From Candidatus Sulfopaludibacter sp. SbA3 (lineage in GTDB: Bacteria > Acidobacteriota > Terriglobia > Bryobacterales > Bryobacteraceae): 6,313 nt of DNA. Below the pieces are notes generated by a model that made no database searches, was not told the DNA's origin, and was given only the letters and a program-made list of their open reading frames with translations. Location: assembly GCA_900290315.1 (NCBI GenBank), contig OKRF01000049.1, positions 34,454 to 40,766 on the forward strand, in the 5' to 3' direction. Positions 1 to 5,815 of the stretch are shown here, piece by piece. Position numbers and translations under genes: made by a program. Positions within the stretch are counted from its first letter, which is position 1, and every line of letters starts with the position of its first letter.

Positions 1-16
1 CGATCTTGTCGCCGGT
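1..16 (+). repeat. 3' part of dispersed hairpin repeat, copy R0 (cut by window edge)
   Basis: The first 16 bases equal the last 16 bases of the 26-bp repeat found complete at 490-515 and 3279-3304. The 5' part, with the GTA(A/G) end and left stem arm, would lie outside the window. It is followed at 21-34 by a mirror-symmetric CGAGCGAAGCGAGC stretch, to which I assign no role. Confidence 0.75.
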
Positions 17-61
17 ACGGCGAGCGAAGCGAGCCGCACACAACCCCGGCCCCCAGCCCGT

Positions 62-78
62 GTTTTTCGACCCTGTCT
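62..78 (+). repeat. 17-bp inverted-repeat arm flanking the padR-permease unit (left)
   Basis: GTTTTTCGACCCTGTCT at this position is the exact reverse complement of 3247-3263, on the far side of the padR-permease pair. A 17-bp exact match within 6.3 kb is unlikely by chance. Either this is another dispersed repeat of the genome or the two arms mark a segment that was duplicated or moved as a unit. Confidence 0.7.
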
Positions 79-138
79 CAGCCAGCCTGATAGAAAAAAG
101 TCAGAATTCCGCCTATCCGCCAAATTACTCGGGCGTCC

Positions 139-144
139 TATAAT
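139..144 (+). promoter_or_regulatory. -10 promoter box of padR, possibly giving a leaderless mRNA
   Basis: A perfect TATAAT lies 10 bases before the ATG at 155. Transcription from it would be expected to start around 150-152, leaving a leader of about 3-5 nt and no room for a Shine-Dalgarno; none is visible. No good -35 box is seen 16-18 bp upstream (116-121 reads TCCGCC). A small 9-bp palindrome, AGACTGTCT (146-154), overlaps the expected start site and could be part of an operator, but it is too short to claim. Confidence 0.5.
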
Positions 145-154
145 CAGACTGTCT

Positions 155-493
155 ATGGGAACAGAGAAACCGAAGAGTGACCTTTTGCCCGGCACGCTCG
201 ACATGCTGGTGCTCAAAACACTCACCCGGGGGCATTTGCATGGCTATGCCATCGCGCAACTGATTCAGCAGTTGTCGGACGATCTGCTGAGGGTCGAAGA
301 GGGCTCTTTATACCCGGCCCTCCAGCGGCTGGAACTGAATGGCTGGATCGAAGGGGAATGGGGTATGTCGGCCAACAATCGCCGGGCTCGCTTTTACCGG
401 CTCACGAACGACGGCCGCAAGCATCTGAACGCAGAGTCCGCCCGGTACCGTCAGGTGACCGGAGCGGTGGCCCGCATCATGGGGTTTGCGTAA
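155..493 (+). CDS. PadR-family transcriptional regulator, acidobacterial type
   Basis: A 112-residue protein with the compact winged helix-turn-helix of PadR regulators. Visible features are the LPGTLDMLVLKTL first helix (11-23), HGYAIAQLIQQL (29-40), the family signature EEGSLYPALQRLE forming the recognition helix (48-60), and the wing RRARFYRLTNDGRKHL (76-91). Members usually dimerise through a C-terminal helix and repress a neighbouring gene, often a transporter, until a small ligand binds. This length and sequence match the short PadR subfamily next to orphan permeases in Acidobacteriota (TIGR03433). The permease begins 34 bp downstream, so the two are very probably co-transcribed. The ATG at 155 is chosen because it gives the usual N-terminus; there is no ribosome binding site. 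The stop codon lies inside a dispersed repeat, so the last residues may have been reshaped by its insertion. The ligand is unknown. Confidence 0.93.
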   Translation: MGTEKPKSDLLPGTLDMLVLKTLTRGHLHGYAIAQLIQQLSDDLLRVEEGSLYPALQRLELNGWIEGEWGMSANNRRARFYRLTNDGRKHLNAESARYRQVTGAVARIMGFA

Positions 494-515
494 CGCCGGC
501 GATCTTGTCGCCGGT
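490..515 (+). repeat. Dispersed hairpin repeat, copy R1, between padR and the permease gene
   Basis: These 26 bases are identical to 3279-3304; one further base also matches. The core is self-complementary: CCGGCGA (496-502), loop TCTTG, TCGCCGG (508-514), with a G-T wobble outside. Bases 491-493 are the padR stop codon TAA, so the repeat begins within the end of that gene and finishes 2 bases before the permease Shine-Dalgarno. A ribosome finishing padR would reach into the left arm of the hairpin, so it could affect coupling between the two genes. Confidence 0.85.
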
Positions 516-517
516 CC

Positions 518-522
518 AGGAG
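518..522 (+). promoter_or_regulatory. Ribosome binding site fixing the permease start
   Basis: AGGAG is followed by 5 bases and then ATG at 528. It selects ATG 528 over the in-frame TTG at 486, whose extra 14 codons would run through the repeat. It is placed just outside the R1 hairpin. Confidence 0.8.
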
Positions 523-527
523 CAAAT

Positions 528-3161
528 ATGAGTTGGAAACGCCTGCGGCGCCGTCTGCGTTATTGGGTGCACCACAGCGAGCGCCAGCGATTGCTGTGGG
601 AGGAGATGGAGTTTCACATCGATTCGATGGTGCAGGACCAGATCGCGCAAGGCATGTCCGAGCGGGAAGCGCGCGCAGCGGCACGCAGAAAGTTTGGCAA
701 TATGACACAGCAATCGGAAGAGGCGCGGTCCACCTGGATCGCCCGCTGGATCAGCGACGCAGCACAAGATCTACGGTACACGTTTCGCGGGATGCGGCGC
801 GACGCCGGGTTCGCCGCGTTTGTGATTCTCATCGCCGGCTTAGGCATCGGCGCCAGTTCGACCATCTTCAGTGTGGTGAATGCTCTGTTGCTGCGCCCGC
901 TGCCGTTCCACGATGCGGGGCGCCTGGTATGGATCGCGAACGATGGCGGGAACGGCCAGGAGTACAGCACCCAAGTGGGCCATTTTCTGGATTTGCGGGA
1001 GCGCAACAAATCGTTCTCCGACCTGGCCGGTTGGTTCGCGTTCTATGGCGTGGGCGATAGCAAACTGACCGGCAGCGGCATGCCCGAACGGCTGACAAGC
1101 ATTCGCGTCACCCAGAACTTCTTCCCCTTGCTCGGTGTCCAGCCGGCGATCGGCCGGTCGTTCACCATCGAAGAATGTCAGGGGAGATCCAGGGCTCCCG
1201 CAGCCGCTCTGTTGAGTTACGGATTCTGGCAAAGGCGCTTTGTTTCCGACCCCGGTGTGGTGGGCCGGAAACTCACGTTGAACGACGTGCCGGTGAACGT
1301 CGTGGGCATTTTGCCGGCATCTTTCGATTTCGCCGGTGTCTTCGCACCCGGAAATGCGATCGATCTCTTTCTTCCCTTCCCTCTCACCGCGGAGACGAAC
1401 CGTTGGGGAAATACGTTGGCTCTTGTGGGGCGGCTTAATCCGGGCGCCACCACACGGAGCGCGCAGGCAGAGTTCACACTCCTGGCCGATCACATCGAGA
1501 GGGAGCATCCGGAACGGAACGGCCTTGCGCCGCTCCTGAGTCCGTTGGAACGGCATGTGAGCGGGCGCGTTCGTCCGGCGCTGCTGGTACTGGCGTGCGC
1601 GGTGGGGGTGGTGATGCTGATCGTGTGCGCGAACCTATCGAACCTGCAACTGGCGAGGATGGGGACGCGGCAAAAGGAGATGGCGGTGCGGTCTGCTCTG
1701 GGCGCGGGGCGCCAGCGCTTGTTGCGACAAATGCTGACGGAGAGCGTGGCGCTCTCCTGCTGCGGCGCGGCACTGGGGCTGATCATCGCCGTGGGTGGAA
1801 CACGCGCCCTGGCGCATCTTGACGCCTTCCGGATTCCTCTGTTGAGCAGTGTGCGGATCGATGCGGGCGGACTCGGTTTCACGCTTTTGGCCGCGGTGCT
1901 CACCGGCGTGCTCTTTGGCCTGCTGCCGGCCATTCAAGTCCCGGCGTTTGCGGTGCAGGGAGCGCTGAAGGATGACCGCGGGTCGATCGGCAGCAGGAGG
2001 CACGCGTGGGTCCGCAGCGCGCTGGTGGTTTCCGAGATCGCCTTCGCGTGCATGCTCCTGGTGGGCGCGGGACTGTTGATGCGGAGCTTTCTGCGCGTGC
2101 TCGATGTAAACCTCGGGTTTCGCCCGGAGAGGGCCGCCGCGCTGCGCATCGATCCAAGTGTCCGGTTTACCAGCTCGACGCAGCAGAACACCTATTTCGA
2201 CGAAGTAATGCGGCGTGTCCGTTCCATCCCGGGCATCACGGCGGCCGGCCTCACCGACGTCCTGCCGCTGGGCGGAGACCGGTCGTGGGGAGTGGGCGCC
2301 AAGGGACAGATCTACCCGAAGGGCCGGACTCCGGAAGCATTCATCCGAGTGGTGAGCGATGGCTATTTCGAAGCCGCGGGCATCCATTTGCGAGCCGGGC
2401 GGCTCCTCGCAGAAAGCGATCGGGCCACCAGCGAAAAGGTGGCGGTGATCAATGAATCCCTGGCGCGCACCCTCTGGCCGGGGCAGAACGCGGTGGGACA
2501 GACGTTGGCCCAGGATGGAGGACGGCGCGTTGTGGGCGTTGTGGGCGACGTCCGCCACAGGGCATTAGAGGAGGCGGGCGGCGGCGAAATGTATCTACCC
2601 ATGCGACAGACCACGGACTATGGTGAGGTGGATCTGGTGGTGCGGACAGCACTGCCGCCCAGCGCACTAGCGGCGGCGGTGCGGGCGGCTCTCCGGCCCA
2701 TCGATCCGAATCTGCCGGCAGGCGAGTTTCGCACCCTGCAGGACCTAGTGGATAAGGCCGTCTCGCCGCGGCGCTTTCTGGTGCTGCTGCTCGCGGCGTT
2801 TGCCGGCTTCGCCCTGCTGCTGGCGTCGCTCGGCATCTACGCAGTGATCTCGTATTCGGTCAATCAGCGGGTGCAGGAGATCGGCATCCGGATGGCGCTT
2901 GGGGCATCGTCAACGGATCTGCAGGGCCGCATTCTGCTGCACACACTGGGACTGGCCGCGCTCGGATTGGCGTTGGGAATGATCGCTTCGCGAGTGCTCG
3001 CGAGCGCACTGGGAAGCTTGTTGTTCGGCGTGACGGCCGGCGATCCCGTCACATTTTTCGGAATGGGAGTGCTGCTGATTGCTGTTGCGGCCGTAGCGGG
3101 ATATCTTCCCGCGCGAAGAGCGTCGCGGATCGATCCCATGGCCGCATTGCGGGCGAATTGA
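528..3161 (+). CDS. ADOP-type duplicated orphan ABC permease (MacB/FtsX-like)
   Basis: An 877-residue inner-membrane protein. Residues 1-90 are a charged cytoplasmic prefix with the typical MSEREARAAARRKFGN helix (43-58). Then come two FtsX/MacB permease halves. Half one has a helix at about 95-118, a large periplasmic domain to about 345, and helices near 351-371, 407-424 and 448-469. Half two has a helix near 497-520, a second periplasmic domain, and helices near 752-775, 808-828 and 845-867. Each half carries the cytoplasmic FtsX motif: QKEMAVRSALGAGRQRLL (from 382) and QEIGIRMALGAS in half two. Size, prefix and duplication match TIGR03434, a large acidobacterial paralogous family normally found without an ABC ATPase gene. 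None occurs here. The substrate is unknown; efflux or a mechanotransmission role like MacB is inference. Control by the adjacent PadR is likely. Confidence 0.92.
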   Translation: MSWKRLRRRLRYWVHHSERQRLLWEEMEFHIDSMVQDQIAQGMSEREARAAARRKFGNMTQQSEEARSTWIARWISDAAQDLRYTFRGMRRDAGFAAFVILIAGLGIGASSTIFSVVNALLLRPLPFHDAGRLVWIANDGGNGQEYSTQVGHFLDLRERNKSFSDLAGWFAFYGVGDSKLTGSGMPERLTSIRVTQNFFPLLGVQPAIGRSFTIEECQGRSRAPAAALLSYGFWQRRFVSDPGVVGRKLTLNDVPVNVVGILPASFDFAGVFAPGNAIDLFLPFPLTAETNRWGNTLALVGRLNPGATTRSAQAEFTLLADHIEREHPERNGLAPLLSPLERHVSGRVRPALLVLACAVGVVMLIVCANLSNLQLARMGTRQKEMAVRSALGAGRQRLLRQMLTESVALSCCGAALGLIIAVGGTRALAHLDAFRIPLLSSVRIDAGGLGFTLLAAVLTGVLFGLLPAIQVPAFAVQGALKDDRGSIGSRRHAWVRSALVVSEIAFACMLLVGAGLLMRSFLRVLDVNLGFRPERAAALRIDPSVRFTSSTQQNTYFDEVMRRVRSIPGITAAGLTDVLPLGGDRSWGVGAKGQIYPKGRTPEAFIRVVSDGYFEAAGIHLRAGRLLAESDRATSEKVAVINESLARTLWPGQNAVGQTLAQDGGRRVVGVVGDVRHRALEEAGGGEMYLPMRQTTDYGEVDLVVRTALPPSALAAAVRAALRPIDPNLPAGEFRTLQDLVDKAVSPRRFLVLLLAAFAGFALLLASLGIYAVISYSVNQRVQEIGIRMALGASSTDLQGRILLHTLGLAALGLALGMIASRVLASALGSLLFGVTAGDPVTFFGMGVLLIAVAAVAGYLPARRASRIDPMAALRAN

Positions 3162-3164
3162 CGC

Positions 3165-3204
3165 CGCAAAGCGGTGGCGGGCAAGTGATGCCGCCGCTTT
3201 TGCG
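3165..3204 (+). terminator. Hairpin just after the permease gene, probable terminator
   Basis: Three bases after the stop codon, 3165-3177 can pair with 3191-3204, giving a 13-bp stem with one bulged base and one G-T wobble around a 13-nt loop. There is no clear U-tract after it, so intrinsic termination is uncertain. It is not related to the GTA(A/G) repeat family. Confidence 0.4.
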
Positions 3205-3215
3205 AAATCAGTTGC

Positions 3216-3230
3216 CTCTCTCGAAAATGC
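3216..3230. repeat. 15-bp direct repeat, first copy
   Basis: CTCTCTCGAAAATGC occurs here and again at 3513-3527 in the same orientation, near the two ends of the hairpin-rich gap. Each copy lies next to a hairpin-bearing stretch. The copies may be edges of an inserted or duplicated block. Confidence 0.6.
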
Positions 3231-3246
3231 CCGCATAGCCCGAAAA

Positions 3247-3263
3247 AGACAGGGTCGAAAAAC
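3247..3263 (-). repeat. 17-bp inverted-repeat arm flanking the padR-permease unit (right)
   Basis: This is the exact reverse complement of 62-78. With that arm it brackets the promoter, padR and permease, at about 3.2 kb centre to centre. Confidence 0.7.
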
Positions 3264-3278
3264 CGGCACAGCGAACGG

Positions 3279-3340
3279 GTAACGCCGGCGATCTTGTCGC
3301 CGGTCAGCCAGGCAACCGGCGGCGAGACCGCCGGCGCTAC
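3279..3340. repeat. Inverted doublet of the hairpin repeat (copies R2 and R3), REPIN-like
   Basis: R2 (3279-3304, +) and R3 (3315-3340, -) are head to head around a 10-nt spacer. They can form a 26-bp stem with 22 Watson-Crick pairs and two G-T wobbles in one strand. Each unit also folds alone: R2 as CCGGCGA/TCGCCGG, and R3 (minus strand) as CCGGCGG/CCGCCGG. The inner A-T pair of R2 is a G-C pair in R3, so both partners changed together. The position between convergent genes would allow it to act as a two-way transcription barrier. The doublet layout resembles REP/REPIN elements of other bacteria; kinship to those is not shown. Confidence 0.8.
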
Positions 3341-3368
3341 CAACTGCCGGTTTTTCATCCCGTTTTGC

Positions 3369-3383
3369 GGGGCGGTCCGCCCC
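3369..3383. repeat. GC-rich hairpin ending module A
   Basis: GGGGCGGTCCGCCCC is a perfect inverted repeat around one central base; a realistic fold is a GGGGC/GCCCC stem with a 5-nt loop. It closes a module (3315-3383) made of repeat R3, 11 bp, TTTTCATCCC (3352-3361), 7 bp, and this hairpin. The same order recurs at 3436-3504. Confidence 0.65.
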
Positions 3384-3388
3384 TAATT

Positions 3389-3416
3389 GACAGACGACAA
3401 AAAACGATCGTCTGTC
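3389..3416. repeat. Stem-loop with A-rich loop
   Basis: GACAGACGA (3389-3397) pairs perfectly with TCGTCTGTC (3408-3416) around the 10-nt loop CAAAAAACGA. The sequence is unlike the other hairpins in this gap. It sits in the 52-bp stretch separating the two 69-bp modules. It has no T-tract on either strand directly after the stem, so it is not a standard terminator. Confidence 0.65.
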
Positions 3417-3435
3417 CCACGCGGCAACCGAAAGA

Positions 3436-3461
3436 ACCGGCGGCAAGATCTCCGGCGCTAC
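3436..3461 (-). repeat. Dispersed hairpin repeat, copy R4
   Basis: This copy matches R3 (3315-3340) at 22 of 26 positions and shares the two following bases. Four substitutions weaken its own small hairpin. It opens module B (3436-3504): R4, 12 bp, TTTTCATCCC (3474-3483), 6 bp, then a hairpin, giving 69 bp, the same length as module A. Confidence 0.75.
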
Positions 3462-3489
3462 CAGGCTCGCGAATTTTCATCCCACCGGG

Positions 3490-3504
3490 TGAGGCTTCGC
3501 CTCA
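3490..3504. repeat. Hairpin ending module B
   Basis: TGAGGC and GCCTCA form a 6-bp stem around TTC. It occupies the same place in module B as the GGGGCGG hairpin in module A and has the same 15-bp size, but shares no sequence with it. Confidence 0.6.
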
Positions 3505-3512
3505 TGCGCCGA

Positions 3513-3527
3513 CTCTCTCGAAAATGC
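3513..3527. repeat. 15-bp direct repeat, second copy
   Basis: Exact copy of 3216-3230. From here to 3631 no further repeat unit or confident gene is seen; the stretch carries only the weak short ORF described at 3477-3575. Confidence 0.6.
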
Positions 3528-3631
3528 GAACGACGTCTGCCCAACGGCGGCAATCTCCGCCAATGACACCCCCATCTTGCTCCTTCACGAAATCCCGGTG
3601 CGCCTCATGAGCCGGCCAGCTCCAAATTGCG

Positions 3632-4183
3632 CTACGCCTTCTTCGGCATCACCACCGTATATCCTGGCGGGACCTGGAACAGCGATGGATCCGGCTCCGT
3701 AATGGGAGCCGGCTTACAGTAAGTGGTCTGCACACCCGCGGGCGTAGTGACCTGCGTCAGCACCGGCATCTTGAGCGATGTGCTGGTCCAGACGTCGGAG
3801 ATCACGGGGGGCTGCGGCCCCGGCTGCTGGACAATGTATCGCGTGCCATCCACTGGATGGCCTTCAATGAAGCTCTTTCCCAAATCCTGCGCCGCAACCG
3901 GCGGCATACCCGGCGCGCCCGGGACCTGAGGAACTCCCGGGACCGCCAGATTCGGCATTTGCGGCGCCTGCGGCTGGAGCGGGACGATCTGTGCCTGCTT
4001 CGTCAGATGATCCAGCACGATGGCATGCTGCGCCGCCGGGTCGGTGATGACTGTGGTATTGGGTGTATCGATCCGCATCTTGCCATCGCTGGAGCGGAGC
4101 ATGCTGGAAGGAGCCTGCGCCGGTGCTCCCCCGGCGGCGGACTCCACAGTGGTGATGCAGTTGGCGCAACTCGGCGGTCCCAT
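3632..4183 (-). CDS. DUF4412-like proline-rich protein, secretion signal missing
   Basis: A 183-residue protein in two blocks. The first (about 28-70) reads MLRSSDGKMRID, then VITDPAAQHAIVLDHLTKQA. The second, after a Pro/Gly/Ala-rich linker (about 70-97), reads LGKSFIEGHPVDGTRYIV, DVWTSTSLKMPVLTQ and EPDPSLFQVPPGYTV. From memory this arrangement resembles exported acidobacterial proteins related to DUF4412, with a fold thought to be like lipoprotein carriers; the function is unknown. Such proteins normally begin with a signal peptide. Here the N-terminus is MGPPSCANC, with no hydrophobic stretch and no Shine-Dalgarno. The upstream oxidoreductase stop is in the same frame, only 6 codons before this ATG (PDKLAA). 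The head of the gene may therefore have been lost, or it relies on translational coupling. Two N-terminal cysteines (CANC) could form a disulfide. I am fairly sure the coding is real and unsure of the start. Confidence 0.75.
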   Translation of the reverse strand: MGPPSCANCITTVESAAGGAPAQAPSSMLRSSDGKMRIDTPNTTVITDPAAQHAIVLDHLTKQAQIVPLQPQAPQMPNLAVPGVPQVPGAPGMPPVAAQDLGKSFIEGHPVDGTRYIVQQPGPQPPVISDVWTSTSLKMPVLTQVTTPAGVQTTYCKPAPITEPDPSLFQVPPGYTVVMPKKA

Positions 4184-4201
4184 GGCAGCCAGCTTATCAG
4201 G

Positions 4202-5815
4202 TCACTTGCGCTGTTGGAAAAGCTGGATGGCCCGTTGTTGTGCGGATGGCACGTATTCCAGGATCGCCCCCTGCGTCTTCAGCTTCTCCACCAGCGTCGC
4301 TACCGCGATGCCTTGCACCGTTGTTTCTCCTGCGATGGCCAGGCTGGCAGCGACTCCGGCGGCCTGTCCCAGAATCATGTATTGCGGCTCCATGCGCACC
4401 GACGAATAGGCCACGTGGCTCGCTGAAAACGCCACCGGCACCAGTAGATTGGTGGCCTCGGCGGCCTTCGGCAGCATGATCCGATAGGGGATCTGATAGG
4501 GCTTGACGGCCACCTGCATATCGCCTTCGTTGCGCACAAAACCATCCGGCCCCACGAGGCGCTCCACGTTATGCGAGTCGCTGTTGTAGGAGCCCATGCC
4601 GATGGGGTCGGGCTTGGTGAGATCGGTCTGCAGATCCTTTTGCACCATGACATACTCACCGGTCATGCGGCGCGCTTCGCGGATATACAACTGGTGAGGC
4701 CAGTGGCCGGTATCGGTGAACTCGTCTTTACATAGACCCCATCGATTCATTTCCTGACGAAGGCCGGCGGGCACTTGGGGATCGTTCGCCAGGAAATAGA
4801 AGAAGCCCTGCTGGTAGTCCTTGTGCTCCTGCCAGATCTGCACGCGCCGCAGGTAGCTTGCGTCGGGATAGCCCCAACTGCCGCCGATGTAGTCCGTCGA
4901 GAATGCGCCCTGGTTGTTGATGTCGGCTTTGCCGTTCGGGATGCGATCCACCTTGATCACGGAATTCAGCGCGGGCACGCGGCCTTCCGTTTTCATGCGG
5001 GCCTGCAGCAAAATCGCGAACAGGGAGTAGCGGTGGGCATCGTATTCCGCCGGCCTGGCGAAGGGCACGCGGTTTTCCGGAACCTCGGAGAAGCACATGC
5101 GGAAGTTGTAAGCCTGCACCGCCTGATCCGCCGTTCCGGGCGCGGGCAACCGCCGCACGGAAATCTCGGGCAGCAGTTCTCCCGGCTCGCGATACGGCGA
5201 GAGATCCAAAAGGAATTGATGAAACGGAGTGCGGTCGCGCACGCCCGCAAGGGTCTCGCCATACTGGTCGCGGCCTTCGCGGCCGAAGGTGTAACTGACG
5301 AACGCGCGGGCCATCAGGTCGCCTTCGTACGTGGAATCGATGAACACCTTGGCGGCAAAGGCGTCGCCGTTCTCCACGTAGATCTCCGCGACCTTGGTCT
5401 CGGTCTTTCGCAGGCTGTTCTTCTCGCGCATCCGGGTGCGTTCGAAGAGCTGGACGCCGGCCTCCCGCACCATCTGGCGGAAAATCTCCTCGGCCCCGTG
5501 CGGCTCGTGAATCCAACCGATCTCCTGTCCGTAGCGCGGCAATTGGTAATACCGGCCCACACGCAGATAGAACTCCAGGGCGTACCCGCCGATCACTTCC
5601 TTCTTGCCGTAGTCGGTCCAACCGAGGCCGCCCGACACCATGCCTCCCAGATGGCTGCCGGGTTCGAGCAGTGCCGTGTTCAGGCCTTCACGGGCGGCCG
5701 AAACGGCGGCGATCACCCCGCCTGCAGTGCCGCCGTAGACCACGACATCGAACGTGTGAGTCGCTCCGGCGGACAGATAGGGAAGAGTCAGGAAGAGGTA
5801 CAGCGCGCTTCGCAT
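4202..5815 (-). CDS. Secreted FAD-dependent oxidoreductase (PF12831 type)
   Basis: A 537-residue protein. Residues 1-18 look like a Sec signal peptide (MRSALYLFLTLPYLSAGA). Next comes the Rossmann FAD-binding start FDVVVYGGTAGGVIAAVSAA (22-41) and then EPGSHLGGM (51-59), typical of the family. Further family marks are FIDSTYEGDLMARA (158-171), LYIREARRMTGEYV (376-389) and the C-terminal FAD-binding part ATNLLVPVAFSASHVAYSSV (454-473) with ILGQAAGVAASLA (481-493). The family oxidises unknown, often sugar-related, substrates and is plentiful in soil Acidobacteriota and Planctomycetes. Length is complete. ATG 5815 is chosen because the signal peptide starts there; the frame stays open to 6178, but that part is Arg/His-rich and lies over pilZ. 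No Shine-Dalgarno is seen, and a repeat-like unit abuts the ATG. The DUF4412-like gene follows 18 nt later. The family is certain, the substrate is not. Confidence 0.92.
   Translation of the reverse strand: MRSALYLFLTLPYLSAGATHTFDVVVYGGTAGGVIAAVSAAREGLNTALLEPGSHLGGMVSGGLGWTDYGKKEVIGGYALEFYLRVGRYYQLPRYGQEIGWIHEPHGAEEIFRQMVREAGVQLFERTRMREKNSLRKTETKVAEIYVENGDAFAAKVFIDSTYEGDLMARAFVSYTFGREGRDQYGETLAGVRDRTPFHQFLLDLSPYREPGELLPEISVRRLPAPGTADQAVQAYNFRMCFSEVPENRVPFARPAEYDAHRYSLFAILLQARMKTEGRVPALNSVIKVDRIPNGKADINNQGAFSTDYIGGSWGYPDASYLRRVQIWQEHKDYQQGFFYFLANDPQVPAGLRQEMNRWGLCKDEFTDTGHWPHQLYIREARRMTGEYVMVQKDLQTDLTKPDPIGMGSYNSDSHNVERLVGPDGFVRNEGDMQVAVKPYQIPYRIMLPKAAEATNLLVPVAFSASHVAYSSVRMEPQYMILGQAAGVAASLAIAGETTVQGIAVATLVEKLKTQGAILEYVPSAQQRAIQLFQQRK

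Larger units (their letters stand above)
3477..3575 (-). other. Possible 32-codon ORF or gene remnant in the repeat-rich gap
   Basis: On the minus strand an AAGGAG Shine-Dalgarno (3585-3580) lies 4 nt before ATG 3575. The frame gives 32 residues, starting MGVSLAEIAAVGQTSFAFSR, and ends at TGA 3479-3477. An overlapping minus frame ending at 3502 is also open and reads like protein (for example CRRWADVVRIFERVGA). I recognise neither. The ORF runs through a direct repeat and a hairpin of module B, which argues against a conserved gene. It may be chance or a decayed coding end. Confidence 0.12.

Noticed and set aside
146..154. PadR operator AGACTGTCT at the start site
   Set aside because: A 9-bp imperfect palindrome is expected often by chance, and no second copy is present near the promoter.
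486..527. Earlier TTG start for the permease, adding 14 residues
   Set aside because: The added codons are the repeat R1 sequence, the frame would overlap padR, and ATG 528 has a proper AGGAG at 5 nt.
1635..2558. A 307-codon open frame on the minus strand
   Set aside because: It is antisense to the permease, rich in Arg/His/Pro/Gln as expected of a shadow frame, and has no motif.
62..3263. Composite transposon or insertion sequence
   Set aside because: Inverted arms bracket the pair, but no transposase and no target-site duplication are visible, so it is given only as a finding about flanking repeats.
3279..3504. CRISPR array
   Set aside because: Repeat units alternate in orientation, differ in sequence and are not regularly spaced by unique spacers of constant length; no cas gene is present.
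3365..3610. An 81-codon plus-strand frame in the convergent gap
   Set aside because: It begins inside a hairpin and runs through repeat copies and module B, with no Shine-Dalgarno and no protein-like motif.
3609..3622. Terminator hairpin for the minus-strand genes
   Set aside because: Only a 4-bp stem (GAGC/GCTC) with a GC-rich loop and no U-tract; too weak.
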